A stretch of DNA of 64,000 nucleotides, taken from Ananas comosus. Lineage: Eukaryota; Streptophyta; Magnoliopsida; Poales; Bromeliaceae. The notes under the pieces were generated by a model that was not told the DNA's origin, made no database searches, and saw only the letters and a list, made by a program, of their open reading frames with translations. Each line of letters opens with the position of its first letter. The first letter of the stretch is position 1. The DNA is taken from the NCBI RefSeq assembly GCF_001540865.1, contig NC_033638.1:7630836-7694835 (forward strand), given 5' to 3'. This document shows, one piece after another, positions 33,819-46,352 of this stretch. Made by a program: the position numbers and the translations under genes.

Positions 33819-34844
33819 GGCGGTGGTGAGGGGGGGGGGGAAGCGCCCCGACGCGCCCCGGAGTTCCGCAATGCGGCGGAGTGCGGCGGAGGATCGGGCG
33901 GGGACGGCGGGGGGGTGTGCGACGAGTCGCTGGTGCACATAGCGATAACGCTGGACGAGGAGTACCTCCGCGGGTCGGTGGCGGCGGTGCACTCCGTGCT
34001 CCGGTACGCGCGGTGCCCCGAGGACGTGTTCTTCCACTTCCTGGTGGCCTCCGACCCGGCGCGGCTCGAGGCCCTGGTCCGCTCCGCGTTCCCGCGGCTC
34101 CGCTGCAAGCTCTACTTCTTCGACCCGGAGCGCGTGCGGTCCCTGATCTCGAGCTCGGTGCGGCAGGCCCTGGAGCAGCCCCTGAACTACGCCCGCAACT
34201 ACCTCCCCGACCTCCTCGAGCCCTGCGTGCGCCGCGTCGTCTACCTCGACTCCGACCTCGTCCTCGTCGACGACGTCGCCAAGCTCTGGCGCACCGACCT
34301 CGCCGGCCGTGCCGTGGGCGCCCCCGAGTACTGCCGCGCCAACTTCACCAAGTACTTCACCCCGCGCTTCTGGTCCGACCCCTCCCTCGCCTCCACCTTC
34401 TCCTCCTCCCCCCACCCCCACCGCAGGGGCCCCTCCTGCTACTTCAACACGGGGGTGATGGTGCTCGACCTCGACCGGTGGCGGCGGCGCGGCTACACCC
34501 GCCGCATCGAGCGGTGGATGGAGGTGCAGAAGCGGCGGCGCATCTACGAGCTGGGGTCGCTGCCGCCCTTCCTGCTGGTGTTCGCGGGGCGCGTCGCCCC
34601 CATCGACCACCGCTGGAACCAGCACGGCCTCGGCGGCGACAACGTCCTCGGCAGCTGCCGCGACCTCCATGCCGGCCCCGTCAGCCTCCTCCACTGGAGC
34701 GGCAGCGGCAAGCCCTGGGCCCGCATCGACGCCCTCCGCCCCTGCCCCCTCGACTCCCTCTGGTCCCCCTTCGATCTCTACCTCCACTCCGCCCCTTCCC
34801 CCTCCCCCCTCCTCCTCCTCCTCCTCACCGCCTATTCCCGGTAA
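33819..34844 (+). CDS. GATL: GATL-type GT8 family glycosyltransferase, N-terminus unresolved
   Basis: Galacturonosyltransferase-like proteins (PARVUS/GATL1 relatives) are Golgi or secretory enzymes of pectin and xylan synthesis. From 33840 the frame reads [15 protein letters not shown], then [40 protein letters not shown], the DXD-containing [68 protein letters not shown] and [15 protein letters not shown], ending TAA at 34842-34844. Family order is complete from the mature N-terminus on. Missing is the start: an in-frame TAG sits at 33816-33818 with no ATG after it, and no leucine-rich signal peptide is seen in any upstream frame. Possible explanations are an 11-G run at 33830-33840 with a length error, an upstream exon spliced to the acceptor CTCTGCATTAG ending at 33818, or 5' truncation. 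The coding GC is very high. Confidence 0.85.
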   Translation, partial: GGGEGGGEAPRRAPEFRNAAECGGGSGGDGGGVCDESLVHIAITLDEEYLRGSVAAVHSVLRYARCPEDVFFHFLVASDPARLEALVRSAFPRLRCKLYFFDPERVRSLISSSVRQALEQPLNYARNYLPDLLEPCVRRVVYLDSDLVLVDDVAKLWRTDLAGRAVGAPEYCRANFTKYFTPRFWSDPSLASTFSSSPHPHRRGPSCYFNTGVMVLDLDRWRRRGYTRRIERWMEVQKRRRIYELGSLPPFLLVFAGRVAPIDHRWNQHGLGGDNVLGSCRDLHAGPVSLLHWSGSGKPWARIDALRPCPLDSLWSPFDLYLHSAPSPSPLLLLLLTAYSR

Positions 34845-37800
34845 CCCCTCCTTCCTTTCTTTTTCATTTTGTTTTTTATTTCTTGAAAAATTATTTTGTT
34901 GGGTCTTTTTTTCTTTTTCTTTTTATTTTCATCTCTCTCTCTCTCGTAATTTTCCATAATATTCCTGGTGCTTCGATTTGTTCTGTTTTGTTCTGTTCTG
35001 TTCTGTTCTGCTCTGTTTTAGACGCTCTTCTCTGTTTTGGTGGTGGTGGTGCTGCTGTGCCTTGTTTTAGTTCTTAAAAATTCTTATGGGGCGATTTGTA
35101 TCTTATTCTAATTGTTGTTGCCTCCGCAAATAAAAAAGAAAAAGGGGAACGGATATAAATATATTCACATTTGTTCACATATTCGTATGTCCAGTTGTGG
35201 ATTTTATAGATTAATCATTAGATAATAATAGATTTCTGTGACGTTCTCGGAACGGGCACGCGGCGGTTTCCATCCCGCTCGGATTTTTTTTGTTTGTTCT
35301 TCATTGTTTCTTGTATTGCAATCTTCATAGCATCCCAATCTGTATAGGCATATAGAGAGAGATAGATAGCACTAAAGCCCCAGCACGATTCTTAAAGCAG
35401 CCACCACTTCAAAAGGGTGGAGGAGGAGAGGGGCCTCCTCCTTTTTGGTGGGTCTAATCGATGTATTTGAGAGATAAGGTTAAATATTTACAAGATTATA
35501 ACTTTTTTTTTTCCCATCAATGTAGTTAAATCTTATATCTTTATCAAGCATGGTGTGTCTTGGTGTAGGATAACTATGTGGATGGGAGGGGGTTGGTGAT
35601 GGTGGGGATGTGTGTGTAGGTGTTAGAGGTGCGGTGGCTTCGGTGGCAGCAAATAACACACACTGGACTTGTGAGCTACTGCCCAAAATTGTCTCCCTTT
35701 TAGCTCTTTCATGTTGTGCCTCCTTTCTTTGGACCACCTCTCCCCTTCTATTCTTTTCTTCTGTTTGAGCACAAATGCGTCGTCTTTTAGCTCCTTAAGT
35801 TATTACAGTAGTCGGTTATTTCACATAATATCAGATAGCATATGTGGCCATTTTTTAGCTTTATTTAGTTTTCTATCTTTTAGTTTAAGTTCATATCCTG
35901 GGCCTATTAAGTATTAAAAAAGTGTCAAGACCAGATTGGAAGGAAAAACGGAGTATATTTTCAGAGCAATCCTTTACTTCGTAAAGGTGTCACATTAATT
36001 TTATTTATTATTATACTTTAATCACTTTCAGCATTACCTTTTACATCATATCTATCTATCCCTTTCCGGCAATTTACCTTTTCTAATTTTAAATCAATTT
36101 ACGAGTGTTACTTTTCTTAACATTGTTAGTCTAAAGAGCTCTTAAGAATCCGAGCAAATGGCAATAAGCTACGCGCTCCGCATGTGTCCATTTCCGCCTT
36201 GATTTGGCTTTTCTCGGGTAGATGGTAGCACGATGATGACGGCACATCCGAATAGGGCTTTAAGTTTAAGTTAGCAGTTTACACGCAGCTTTCTATTACA
36301 CCATCACAAGCATATTATGACAAAGAGGGTGGTGGTTGGGTCCTTTTTATATGTATAGTTTCATTAGGTCTAGGTGCCTTAAACCGTAGTCTTAAACTCA
36401 CCAAATTCCGGAGCTTTACTAGGTCAAATCTTTTAATTTTCTTTGGTTTTGAGTACAGAAGCTGGGTAGGATTTATGATAAGCCCGAGTGTTTGTATTGA
36501 ATGCTTCAAGTGTTGTTGGGGGGGTGTTTGGTAAGTTTCTTTATGAACTGTAGCCCTGTGATAATTTCTTGGATCTCTCTGGAACTTACAATGTACTCTG
36601 TAAGTGTCATAACCTTTGATTTTTTTTTTTTTGGTTTCTGTGGGTAGTGAAGTGTCGTATGGTTAAAGCTTTTTCTTGTGCTGTGGTCCTCATAGATGAG
36701 GGCCCCATAAGCTGATGTGGGCATTTTCGTGGTCTTTTTCCGGAACTATCATTTTCCCCCCATCCACCTCATTATCTAGAAGCTTTATTAGAAGCTAATT
36801 TGGAGTAGCCCATAAACTTAGAGCCTCTTTGGGTAGAGCTATTAGAAAAAGCCCGCAAATACCAGCTTCTTGCTGAAGCAGAAACAGAAGTTCTGAATAG
36901 GAGGTTCCAGCTTTTGTTCTCCAAGCATTAAGCTTTTCGTTAGAGACAAGCTTCTAACTTCATTATTTTCATAAGTACTCGATGGTTGCTTTTAGCATTA
37001 GAAGTGCTTCGCATCGCAAGCTAGGGCAAAATGTCATTTTAAGAACCATCAGAGGATAGTGATGTGGCGGAAAAGCCGTGTGACGATATAATGTTGAAAT
37101 GAAGAGATTGATTGCGTCGAAGTTTTGTTCTTGCGGTAGCAATCGAACAGTAATATTGAAGCGGCGAGTTTTCAAAAAATTGGCGGTGGTTTAAGGGCTG
37201 TGTCTTTTCCGTCGGAAAAAGACATTTCCCCGTTAATGAGTTGTTGTAGCTCACCATATAGATTTAGTTGGTCCTGGTTCTTGTTTGTACTATAGCAGCA
37301 AATGAGTATATAGCCGTTATAGATAGCACCGAGCGCAAAACTTTTGTTGATAATCCCAATATTATCGAGGGACACCTATGGTGACCGTTGCAAAGTGTTT
37401 TGAATAATGTCCTTTTCCTTAGATAAATTGTAGTGTTGGTTCTATACTTTTCGTCAAGTTTTACTTTAGTCCTCATAAATAAATAGACACTCGCAGCCCC
37501 CGCAAAACGCGGGGAACGCACCGTACAAACTCTCGATTCAAGAGTTATATAGATTTGGCAGTGTTTTTTGTTTTTTTTTTTGTAATACTTGCCTTGCGGC
37601 TGTTCGTTGGACTCTTCATCCATGTCTTATTTTTAATTTAACTATTTGATTTTTAACTAAAAGTGAAACACTTTAAATTTCTGAGAGCTCACTGTGGAAC
37701 TTAAGAAGCTCAAGAACTAAAACAAAAATGGGCTAAGAACTGGAGACTAGTGGTGCTATATATTTAGTTAGCTAATTTATATTTTTTTTTAGTCAACACT

Positions 37801-38940
37801 TTTGGTTGTGAATGGACATGGTAGTCACATCGGTGTGCGAAAGAGCAACTTTGACATATCATGTGTAATAAAATTGGCAAAAATTTATAGAACTACGAAA
37901 ATATGGATCATTTTGATTTAATTACTCAATCTTTCAAATTTTAAATTTTACTATCTAATTTTGCCGTTTGTTTGATTTAAATCAGTCAAAGACATTTCGA
38001 TTTTAAATTTTATGCTAATTAATTACTTTATATAATCCTATCAATTATAAATTTATTGAAGTAATAAATTTAAATTGAAGTAATAAGGTTAAACAACAGA
38101 CGTCCCTGTGGGGGAATCTTCGCCCTATGGAGAAACACTGATTTTTTTTTTTTTATCTAGTTTTTTTTTTTTTTTTTTTTCCGTCTTTGTCCGGCTTTTC
38201 ATCTCTTTAGAGGTATTGTTGCCTCACCCATGTAGCTAAGTTCATATCTTGAATGAATGAAACGGGTAGCGTGCTACCTTTTTTTCAAAAAAAGAAAAAA
38301 GTTTAAATTTTGAAGTTGAAGTGCCGTAGATTGGTTCAAATTAAATATGTTGGAAAATTAATAAGTAAAATTAAAATTTTGAAAGATTAGATAGACGATT
38401 CAAAAATGATACGTAGTAGTTTAGATAGATTTTATACATTTTTATTAGTGAAGTACAATGTAGTGTTAGACTACACTGATGCATTGAAGTTGATTTGATC
38501 AAATCTACCACCTAAACATTGATTTGGTGTAGGAATAAAATGACTTTGAATTATATTAACTAGTTGAAATGTAATATATGCTGAATCTGATGAATAGTTT
38601 AGTTCAATTCGATGTATTTTTTTGTAGTTAAAGGATAGTAAATTTGAGATTGAGATTCACCCCGTAATTACCCTGAATTATTATAGCAATTGTGGCAGAG
38701 CAAAGCACCTATAGTAGATCTCTGGAATGGTATGAATGGTACAAGGAGAGGAGAGAATCCACAAAAAAGGATGCAGTTGCTCACAACATCATTAATAGTG
38801 CCAAAAATTAACAAACCTCCACTATATATTTAGGAGAAAGATGAACTCAGGCAAATTTAAGCTGTACCTTTTAAAACACACAGGCATGTACCATGCATGC
38901 CACCTCATATAGGAATCTAACTAAAGGTCACACACACACA

Positions 38941-38981
<41 letters not shown>

Positions 38982-41043
38982 GATGTGATTAGCATTTGTG
39001 GCATCATCCTTGCAGAATCCTAAGAGGGAAGATGCTAAATTTAGAAGGGAATGTACTAAATTTTCTGCATGTTTAGTCTTGCTCTTGTTTCCAGACTCAT
39101 CAATTTTAAATTTTTTGCTATGGTTGGAAATAGAAATAAGATTCTAAGGACCAAAATTGAAAGTTTCCACTTACAGTTTTCCTTGTACTGTAGTGAGAAG
39201 TTATGTGCTTGTTTTTTTTAGTAATTTAATGGCATGATAGCGTACAACAACACTGTATCTGGACTCTTTCAAGGCGGTAACACTGTTCAGGGAAAAAGTG
39301 CTAGGGTCCTCTTTATTTTTTTACTGGTTTTCATAAAAATTAATAAAAAATATATATTTTTTGTTTTGTTTTTTTTTTTTTACTATACATACCTTACTTT
39401 TTCTTCTGTAATCCTATATATAATATAAAATATCATAGGTGATGTGTGAGTGTAGCTGTTGTATTCATACCGTACATCTCTTAATTCAATAGCTAAAAAT
39501 TTGGTAGCACCAATGACTTGGAGCCATTAATAATATATTAGTCTAGTTATATATACGTTATTTGGTCACTGTTTATGTGTGTGCGATTGTTTGTTTGTTT
39601 GTTCTTCACTAAAGGGAACTTTATTTATTCACTCTTTAAGACTTCGTTGTGTTAAAATGTAACGGTGAAATCGCATCCGTGGAGTGCACGAGAACAGGGT
39701 ACTTTTTCGGTACACCTAAGGGAAGTTTAAAGTAAACCCGTGGTTAATCCAAACAACGACTACGAAGAAATAGAGAAACATCGGAGGTTTTCATCCTCTT
39801 TTTCCTTTTAAGTGACTCTTTACTTCTTTGTTTTATTATTATTATTAATAACAATAGAGGTATCTAGGTTACTTAACTTAGTTTGTTGTGTTTCGTAATG
39901 AAAACTCCGTACCTCTTTTGTACAAACGAACTAGCTACTCCAGATCACTGACAACCATCCACGTACGCAAGCTAATATTCACCGATTACTGTGGTCGTAT
40001 ACGTACTATCATCATAGCTGTTTTCCTCATCAACTACTTTCGTTTCAAATTAGCAAACGTGGACCACGAGGTACAGTGAGTACGTAGAGAGTCACTACTT
40101 GGGAGGTAATGAGAAAAAAAAAGAAAAAAGAAAAAAAAAAAACTCTCTATCCATCGTGAGATGGACAAAGCAAATAAAGTAAATCTTTATTTGAATCGAC
40201 CTTTACACTTAGTTCATCCTAAGTTTGAACCCAGAGCCTATGGTTGATGGTTCCGGAAACGGTGAACGAGATCTCTGCCAACCATACTTGGGAGGTAATG
40301 ACAATTTTATATATAGCTCAAACTTAGAGTCATGAAATAACAAAGTAACTTCATGTTCGAGGTAAAGAAACTTCAAGTGTTGGACCCACATTACCTGGAT
40401 TACCACGGAACTCGGGCTCGTTCCCCTTCTTGAGAGATTATATTGTACGATTTATTATAAAAAGACTGTCGAATAAGAAAATCTCCTTTTTATATTAATA
40501 AAATGTTAATAGCGTTGCAACCAAGATTTTAATATATATATAAATCTATGAACTAACTTGAAAATTCTATCCCACTTACTAGTACTAGAGAGAGAGAGAG
40601 AGAGAGATCGTCACCCGCGTCCAAGTTATTTGGTCCTGTATATACATGCTGCACCCGGATTTTAACGTACGTACTCGAGATTTTAAGCACCTACATTAAC
40701 TCTGTCTCGAAGTGTTTCCTCCTTTGTGTAACCATCATGAAACGTTTTCTCAGGTTAGTTTTTAACCTCCTCAGGAGGGAGTAATTTTCTACTCTTCTCC
40801 CCTCACTTTTGAGCTTTTTTTCTTTTTTTTTTTTTTTCCTCTTTTTTGACTCGGACAGGTGGAAAAACAAGGGATACTACCTGTATCGGTTTACAGGTGA
40901 GAGGTGTAGAGAGAAACAGGGACAATAGGAGAGACGATAGGTATTATGTACTCGGTAAGGTGAGATTAGGCATGGAGTAAGTAATAACGATACATGAGCA
41001 CAATAGGAGTAACGGGGCTTTCGCTTTTTTATAAATTTTTTTT
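34845..41043. other. Long intergenic stretch, no supported gene
   Basis: The first ~500 bases are the likely 3' UTR of the GATL-type gene (TTCTG repeats at 34985-35010). 36830-36960 (GCCTCTTTGGGTAGAGC, then AGCTTCTTGCTGAAGCAG) looks like a transposon end. 37497-37514 is a CCCCGC / GCGGGG hairpin. A (CA)n(CT)n microsatellite lies at about 38932-38977. A partial SINE is at 38231. I see no coding region with domain or splice support. Confidence 0.45.
38231..38301 (+). mobile_element. SINE copy 3, 3' fragment
   Basis: TAGCTAAG, AATGAATGAAACGGGTAGCG and TGCTACC followed by an A-rich tail match the 3' half of the SINE at 26183. The tRNA-like half is absent. Confidence 0.6.
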
Positions 41044-41610
41044 CCGGTTGAACGTATTTTTTAAATAATCAAAACTCGAATACATTTTCTTTCTACAGTA
41101 AAATTTAAAATATCTAAGCCTAGTGTAAAAGTTTTTTGACTAATTTTAATAAAAAAAAAGGGAGGAGAAAAAAAAAAGAGAGTAAGAAAAAAAAAAGAAA
41201 GACAGGCTTCTCTCACCGCTTCCGCTTCCGCCTCCGCCTGGCAGAGCGGAGGTAGGGGTGTGGGACTAGGAGCGGGCGCGTAGGAGGGAGGTGGAAGGAA
41301 TGAAGACTGGGGCAGCTCCAGGGCGTAGCTGGAAGAAGACTGGAGCGGCTCCGCTCCTTCCACCTCCCTCCTACGCGCCCGCTCCTAGTCCCACACCCCT
41401 ACCTCCGCTCTGCCAGGCGGAGGCGGAAGCGGAAGCGGTGAGAGAAGCCTGTCTTTCTTTTTTTTTTCTTACTCTCTTTTTTTTTTCTCCTCCCTTTTTT
41501 TTTATTAAAATTAGTCAAAAAACTTTTACACTAGGCTTAGATATTTTAAATTTTACTGTAGAAAGAAAATGTATTCGAGTTTTGATTATTTAAAAAATAC
41601 GTTTAACCGG
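41044..41610. repeat. Near-perfect palindrome, 256-base arms, 55-base spacer
   Basis: 41044-41299 is the reverse complement of 41355-41610, with one difference seen (G at 41050). The spacer is 41300-41354. The arms run from AT-rich outer parts into a GC-rich inner part (CCGCTTCCGCTTCCGCCTCC ... GGAGGGAGGTGGAAGGA). Both arms therefore give the same 80-residue reading on opposite strands, which is a consequence of the symmetry and not two genes. Confidence 0.95.
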
Positions 41611-43072
41611 TTTTTCTTTTTTTTTTATTTCTTCTTCCGTTTTTTTTCCTTCTGTACATTACTCAACTGTAAAAGAGAAAACTTTTCGAACAAGGAAAAA
41701 GGAGCTTTCTATTATACACTGAGGTAGAGTGCGTGTTATGAAACTACACACTATATATATAAACCTAAACTAAAAGATACATACTCAACCCATCTTATAA
41801 TCTAATGAACAATCACCCAAAAGAAAAACTCTTATACACAGCTGTCGGCCTTTGGCCTCTTCTGGACTCTGTTCTGTCTCGCCTAATCATCGTAGACAAT
41901 TAATGAATTCTTGTTTTAGCTTTAATTAATATCGAGATTATTTATAATTGTATAAAATTACGACCAAACCCGCTCTTGCTGAATAGACTATTAGTTTTTC
42001 ACACACACACACACACACACATCTATTACGAAGTATATCACTTCTCTTTTATGAACCTTATTATACAAACGTGCATAAATATATTAAGAAAAAATTGGTT
42101 GTTTTACACTTTTAACGATCTTTAAACTACAGTAGCTGGGTTTCTTATACCAAGAACAGGTGAGATATTCACGTCGTTGATAACTTCCGGTGTTAAACTA
42201 ATTACGCGACATATACATTCAGTTAATGATCGAGCCTGTGTTATTAATTACATAGTTGAAAAGAAACATGTACGACCAAGAAAATAACAAATTAAACCAC
42301 CGAAGAAGTTGGTTTGTATATACGTAATCTTTAAATTCATTTACGCTGATGCGTAGGTTTTACCGTTTGGCAGGAAAATAATTCCTGGATTGCACAGAAA
42401 AGAGAAGGAAATAGATGAAAAAAAACCTAACGCTGAAAGTATTTGATGAATGAGATAAAGATTAAGCTATTGTTTAAATGAAAATTAATCATCTCACTTT
42501 GAAAACTACAACCAATTAAGTTGATATATATATATATCGAACTACTACCCGATATGTGTTATATACCTCCTATTAATAAAAGAATCTTTATATATCCGGT
42601 ATTGGTATCTGGGTTTAAGACCCCGAGATGAACCATTCCAAGCCCACTTTAAGTTTTTTAAGTTTTTATTTTTTTTTATTTTTAAGTCACAATATATGCC
42701 TATCATTTAATACTTGTATTTTGTAATTAATTTGTATATACTTTCTTATTCGAGAGAAACATGGAATAAAATATATCCAATAATTTTGTATTACTTGTCA
42801 AATAAACCGTTATGTTCTACATATTTTATAAATTAAATCAATCATTTAATAAATAATTATAATCATACTTATATTACCGTACGTGGGGTACTACTACACA
42901 ATCGTAAAGGTGGAAACTTTTTAGGTGGAACTTTTAAGATGTATTTGATTGCCAGTGATAACCAGTAGTGATCGAAGTGCCCTCCTTTATCTAATGCATA
43001 GTGTAACCGTAAGTACGTCCGTTTTTATTCTATTATAAGGATTCAAATATATATATATATATATATATATAT
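41611..43072. other. AT-rich spacer
   Basis: No gene seen. A (CA)n run lies at 42001-42021 and a TA run starts at 43047, leading into hairpin element T4. Confidence 0.4.
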
Positions 43073-43291
43073 CTCAACTCGATACTATGAAAATGTTCAT
43101 AGTGGTAGTACCACGATAATCCAAAATTCGGTAACCTAGATGAAAAACTAATAATTATCGGGAACCTAATTTGTAATAAGGTGGATGGTGGTGGATGGTG
43201 GTAGTAGAGTTGGAGTGTAGAGAGGTAGGTTTCCGATTTTTGTGTGTTCATAGTGGGGGTACTACGAAAATGTTCATAAGATCGGGATGAG
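43073..43291. mobile_element. Hairpin element T4 in TA microsatellite
   Basis: 219 bases flanked on both sides by (TA)n. The left end CTCAACTCGATACTATGAA and right end complement CTCATCCCGATCTTATGAA are imperfect inverted repeats. The interior contains a doubled GGTGGATGGTGGTGG. No coding capacity. An N at 43314 follows the right TA tract. Confidence 0.7.
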
Positions 43292-43360
43292 ATATATATA
43301 TATATATATATATNTGCGTTCTTATAGCACGGAAGCGTCCGTACGGACTTTTTTTTTTAA

Positions 43361-43424
43361 GGAAAAACTTCAAATACTCCCTGTAGTTTCGTACGTTTTC
43401 ACTTTAGTATCCTGTGATTTAAAA
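43361..43424. mobile_element. Family M MITE, left fragment
   Basis: AGGAAAAACTTCAAATACTC followed by CTGTAGTTTCG and CCTGTGATTTAAAAT matches the left end of the family M elements at 19, 23 and 46 kb. It stops where hairpin element T2 copy 2 begins. The rest of the element is not found on the other side. Confidence 0.65.
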
Positions 43425-43428
43425 TAGA

Positions 43429-43967
43429 GTTGAGCTAGAATACTATCGGTAGTAAACGAACCGTTTTACTACCGATTTGTTTTCGATGATAGAGCTTCCA
43501 AATTGACGATCGGCTCTGCTAAATATTATCTAAATCATTTAAACTACCTAGAAATCAAATTTCACGCACTTTTGATATTATTCTTTTATCCATCAAGTGA
43601 ATAGAAAAATGAATGATTGAAAATAAATACTCTTAAAAAAATGATGATAGGAGTCTTGTAATCAAGATCAAGAGTATAAATTTTGTTTTAAATAGTTTAA
43701 AGAATTTTCTAATAAAAATTCAATTGATTTGTATATTTTTACGCCTTAAACGAGAAAACGCCTCTTATCGACCATTAAAATTACAAATTTTAAAACACTT
43801 TGATCATTAGGCAAATGATGTCGAAAAGATTTGAAATTTAATTTCTAAACACTTCAAGTGGTATAGATCATGTTCAACGGAGTCGATCGTCAATTTGGAA
43901 ACTCTATCATCGAAAATAAATCGGTAGTAAAATGGCTTATTTACTACCGATAGTATTCTAGCTCAAC
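43429..43967. mobile_element. Hairpin element T2, copy 2
   Basis: 539 bases, closely matching 31136-31659 throughout. Same ends (GTTGAGCTAGAATACTATCG and GTATTCTAGCTCAAC). It is followed by TCTCTCTCTCTCTTTT and (TA)n with an N at 44002. This copy interrupts a family M MITE. Confidence 0.85.
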
Positions 43968-44462
43968 TCTCTCTCTCTCTCTTTTTATATATATATATAT
44001 ANGAGTGTAATAAATATCTAATTTTTGTGACAATTATCAAAACAAAAGTTAGTAAGATCTCAGTACCAATAAAAAACTAAACAGATTTCATAGCGCAACT
44101 CCTGTTGAAGAGGACACATTAATAAGTGTTGCTATTAGGATTATTATTATTATTATTATTATTTACATGGATACATAAACTAGATGCTCTTAATTTTCCA
44201 TGTTGCATTAAACAAAGCCAATCCAACATTGTTGTCACCGACAACAACACGGGAGAGAGAGCCAAGGACAATGTGGGTACAATGTGAGGACTACTACTAC
44301 GACCCCTTGAATCCTTGATGAGCCTTTTCCAAAGCCACTGCAAAACCACTATAAAAGTGAAAAAAATGTACTCGGGAGGATAAAGTTTTTGGCAAATATT
44401 AATGCGTTGAGTTTGCATGTTTTCAAAAGTACCTTTGTGCCTTTTAGTTAAATAAATTTTAT

Positions 44463-44775
44463 AAATTTTATTATTATTTATTTAGTGATCGAAAAAATTT
44501 AAAATGAACAGCTAAAAATAAAAATATTATAAAAAATAATGATACAATATTAAAATTATAGATAAAAATATTAATCTTATTTTAAATAGTATAATTTTTT
44601 TTACCAAATTTTTTTTTATATTTTTACATCATTAAACTTGCAACGACTCACATTGATCTTAAAATTAATAATTTATTCTTTGTACACTTCAAATACTCCA
44701 AATCAATTCACAACGATTCGAATTTTTCATTGTCGATAATAATTTAGAAGCACGGAGACCTGCTTCTAAACATAG
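44463..44775. mobile_element. Degenerate T3-related element
   Basis: Contains TTTAGTGATCGAAAAAATT, AACTTGCAACG and, near the end, TTTAGAAGCACGGAGACC, resembling T3 interior and right arm. Inverted arms are no longer clear. Confidence 0.4.
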
Positions 44776-45986
44776 TCCTGCAAAAAAACCCACAAACCCA
44801 CCACCAAGCTTTCGTTGCAGTTCTTGGTTATGCTGAATATAATGAAAAAAATTCTTTTTATGTAATAGTTATAGCAAGAATAGGATACATCTCGAATCGA
44901 TTATATTGTGCGCAGAATCATAAAAAAAGAGTTTAGTTAAAGATAACAATAACTTCACACCAAAATGATGTCTTAGTAAGAATTTGTTTAGACATATATT
45001 CAGATGTTGTTGCTGCTAAGTGGACTTACTGTGTGTGCCAAAGAAGATTTCCTCAAATGTGAAGCCGAGTTTGAATTGATTTTTATGCAGAATATGCTTC
45101 AAGTTTTTCACAGATTTGTTTTTATACACTATCCAAGTTTCCTGGGTTCTATGCCACAATGTAATTGCTTAGATTTGTCACGTGACATGATTCACCTAAT
45201 TTCTGTCGTATAAATGAGGATGCTAAGATTATTTCTGAACGGTCTCTTATCCGGTAGATCAGTTAGACATGGCTCTTATTTGAAGAGTTTTAAAATTTTT
45301 GAAAGTTCAGATGCCATTATTAAAAATACAATAAAATTAAATATTTTCGAATGTTAATATATCTTTTGTAAAATATGACATTTTTTGGATTAGGTTTTCA
45401 CAGTATATAATCATTAATTTATGAAGCTTTAGAGATGCAAAGATGTTATATTTTTTTGTATGTAAAAACATGTAGACTTATGTAAACTATGAACTATTTT
45501 GAATTGACTATCTAATCTTTTAAAAATTTTATTTTACTATTCAATATTTCAATTTATTTGATTTGGGTCAGCACCATTACTTCGACTCCGAAATTTAAAT
45601 TAATGATTTACTTTAATAAATTTATAGTATTAATAATTGTATGAAATATACTAACTAAATCTATAAAAATAAATGATGTATTCAAATTTTGAAGTCAAAT
45701 ACCGTCGACTGACTCAAATAAAACAAATCGAAAAAAATGAATAGTAAAATCAAATTTTAAAAAATTGGACAGTAAATTTAAAATATTTCATAGTTCAGAT
45801 AATTTCGGTATATTTGTACTTTTTTTTATTTTAAATGGTGAGTTGATAATTGTACAAGTCTAGTAGAAAGTAATAATGGTATTCTCATTTGCACCAAGTA
45901 AGAAAATGACAAAACCCCACGATTCGAAATCCAAGAATAATAAAAAATTATATTGTACAGAAAGATTATGATGATATTTTTTGAAA
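44776..45986. other. Spacer, no supported gene
   Basis: AT-rich sequence. 45004-45213 has a short forward open frame without a recognised domain or splice support. Nothing else seen before the MITE at 45987. Confidence 0.35.
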
Positions 45987-46352
45987 GGGTAAACTTCAAA
46001 TACCATTCCCGTGGTTTCGTATTTTCTCACTTTAATATCTTGCAGTTTAAAATGTATCAATTTAGTACTTTGTGCTTTTTTTTTTTTTTTCCTTTTCGTC
46101 AGCTCCTCCGTTAATATTTTGTTAAATTTTATACAAAAAAAATTTTAGATACCCTACCTAGATTTATCGAATATTCACTTTAGTACATTTTAGTCTTAAC
46201 TTTGTCACTGATTTAACGAAAAAAAAATTAATGGAGGAGATAATAAAAAGAAAAAAATAAAACCATGGGGTACTAAATAGATACACTTTAAATTATAGGA
46301 TATAAAATAAAAAAAAATATGAAACTATAGGGGTGATATTTAAAGTTTTTTC
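45987..46352. mobile_element. Mutator-like MITE (family M), copy 3
   Basis: 366 bases between perfect 9-base direct repeats TTTTTGAAA (45978-45986 and 46353-46361). Ends GGGTAAACTTCAAATACC and GATATTTAAAGTTTTTTC are inverted. The interior shares GATACCCTACCTAGATTTATC-like sequence with the copy at 22932. Confidence 0.85.

Noticed and set aside
33768..34787. 339-codon minus-strand open frame
   Set aside because: Antisense shadow of the GC-rich GATL-type gene; the plus strand carries the conserved GT8 motifs.
41061..41593. Two 100-codon open frames on opposite strands with identical C-terminal 80 residues
   Set aside because: They are mirror readings of the two arms of the palindrome and carry no domain; symmetry explains the identity.
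44119..44418. 99-codon minus-strand open frame (CLMQHGKLRASSLC region)
   Set aside because: More complex than its surroundings, but no homology recognised and it ends in an (AAT)n-encoded Asn run. Could be a transcript 3' end; not supported as a gene.
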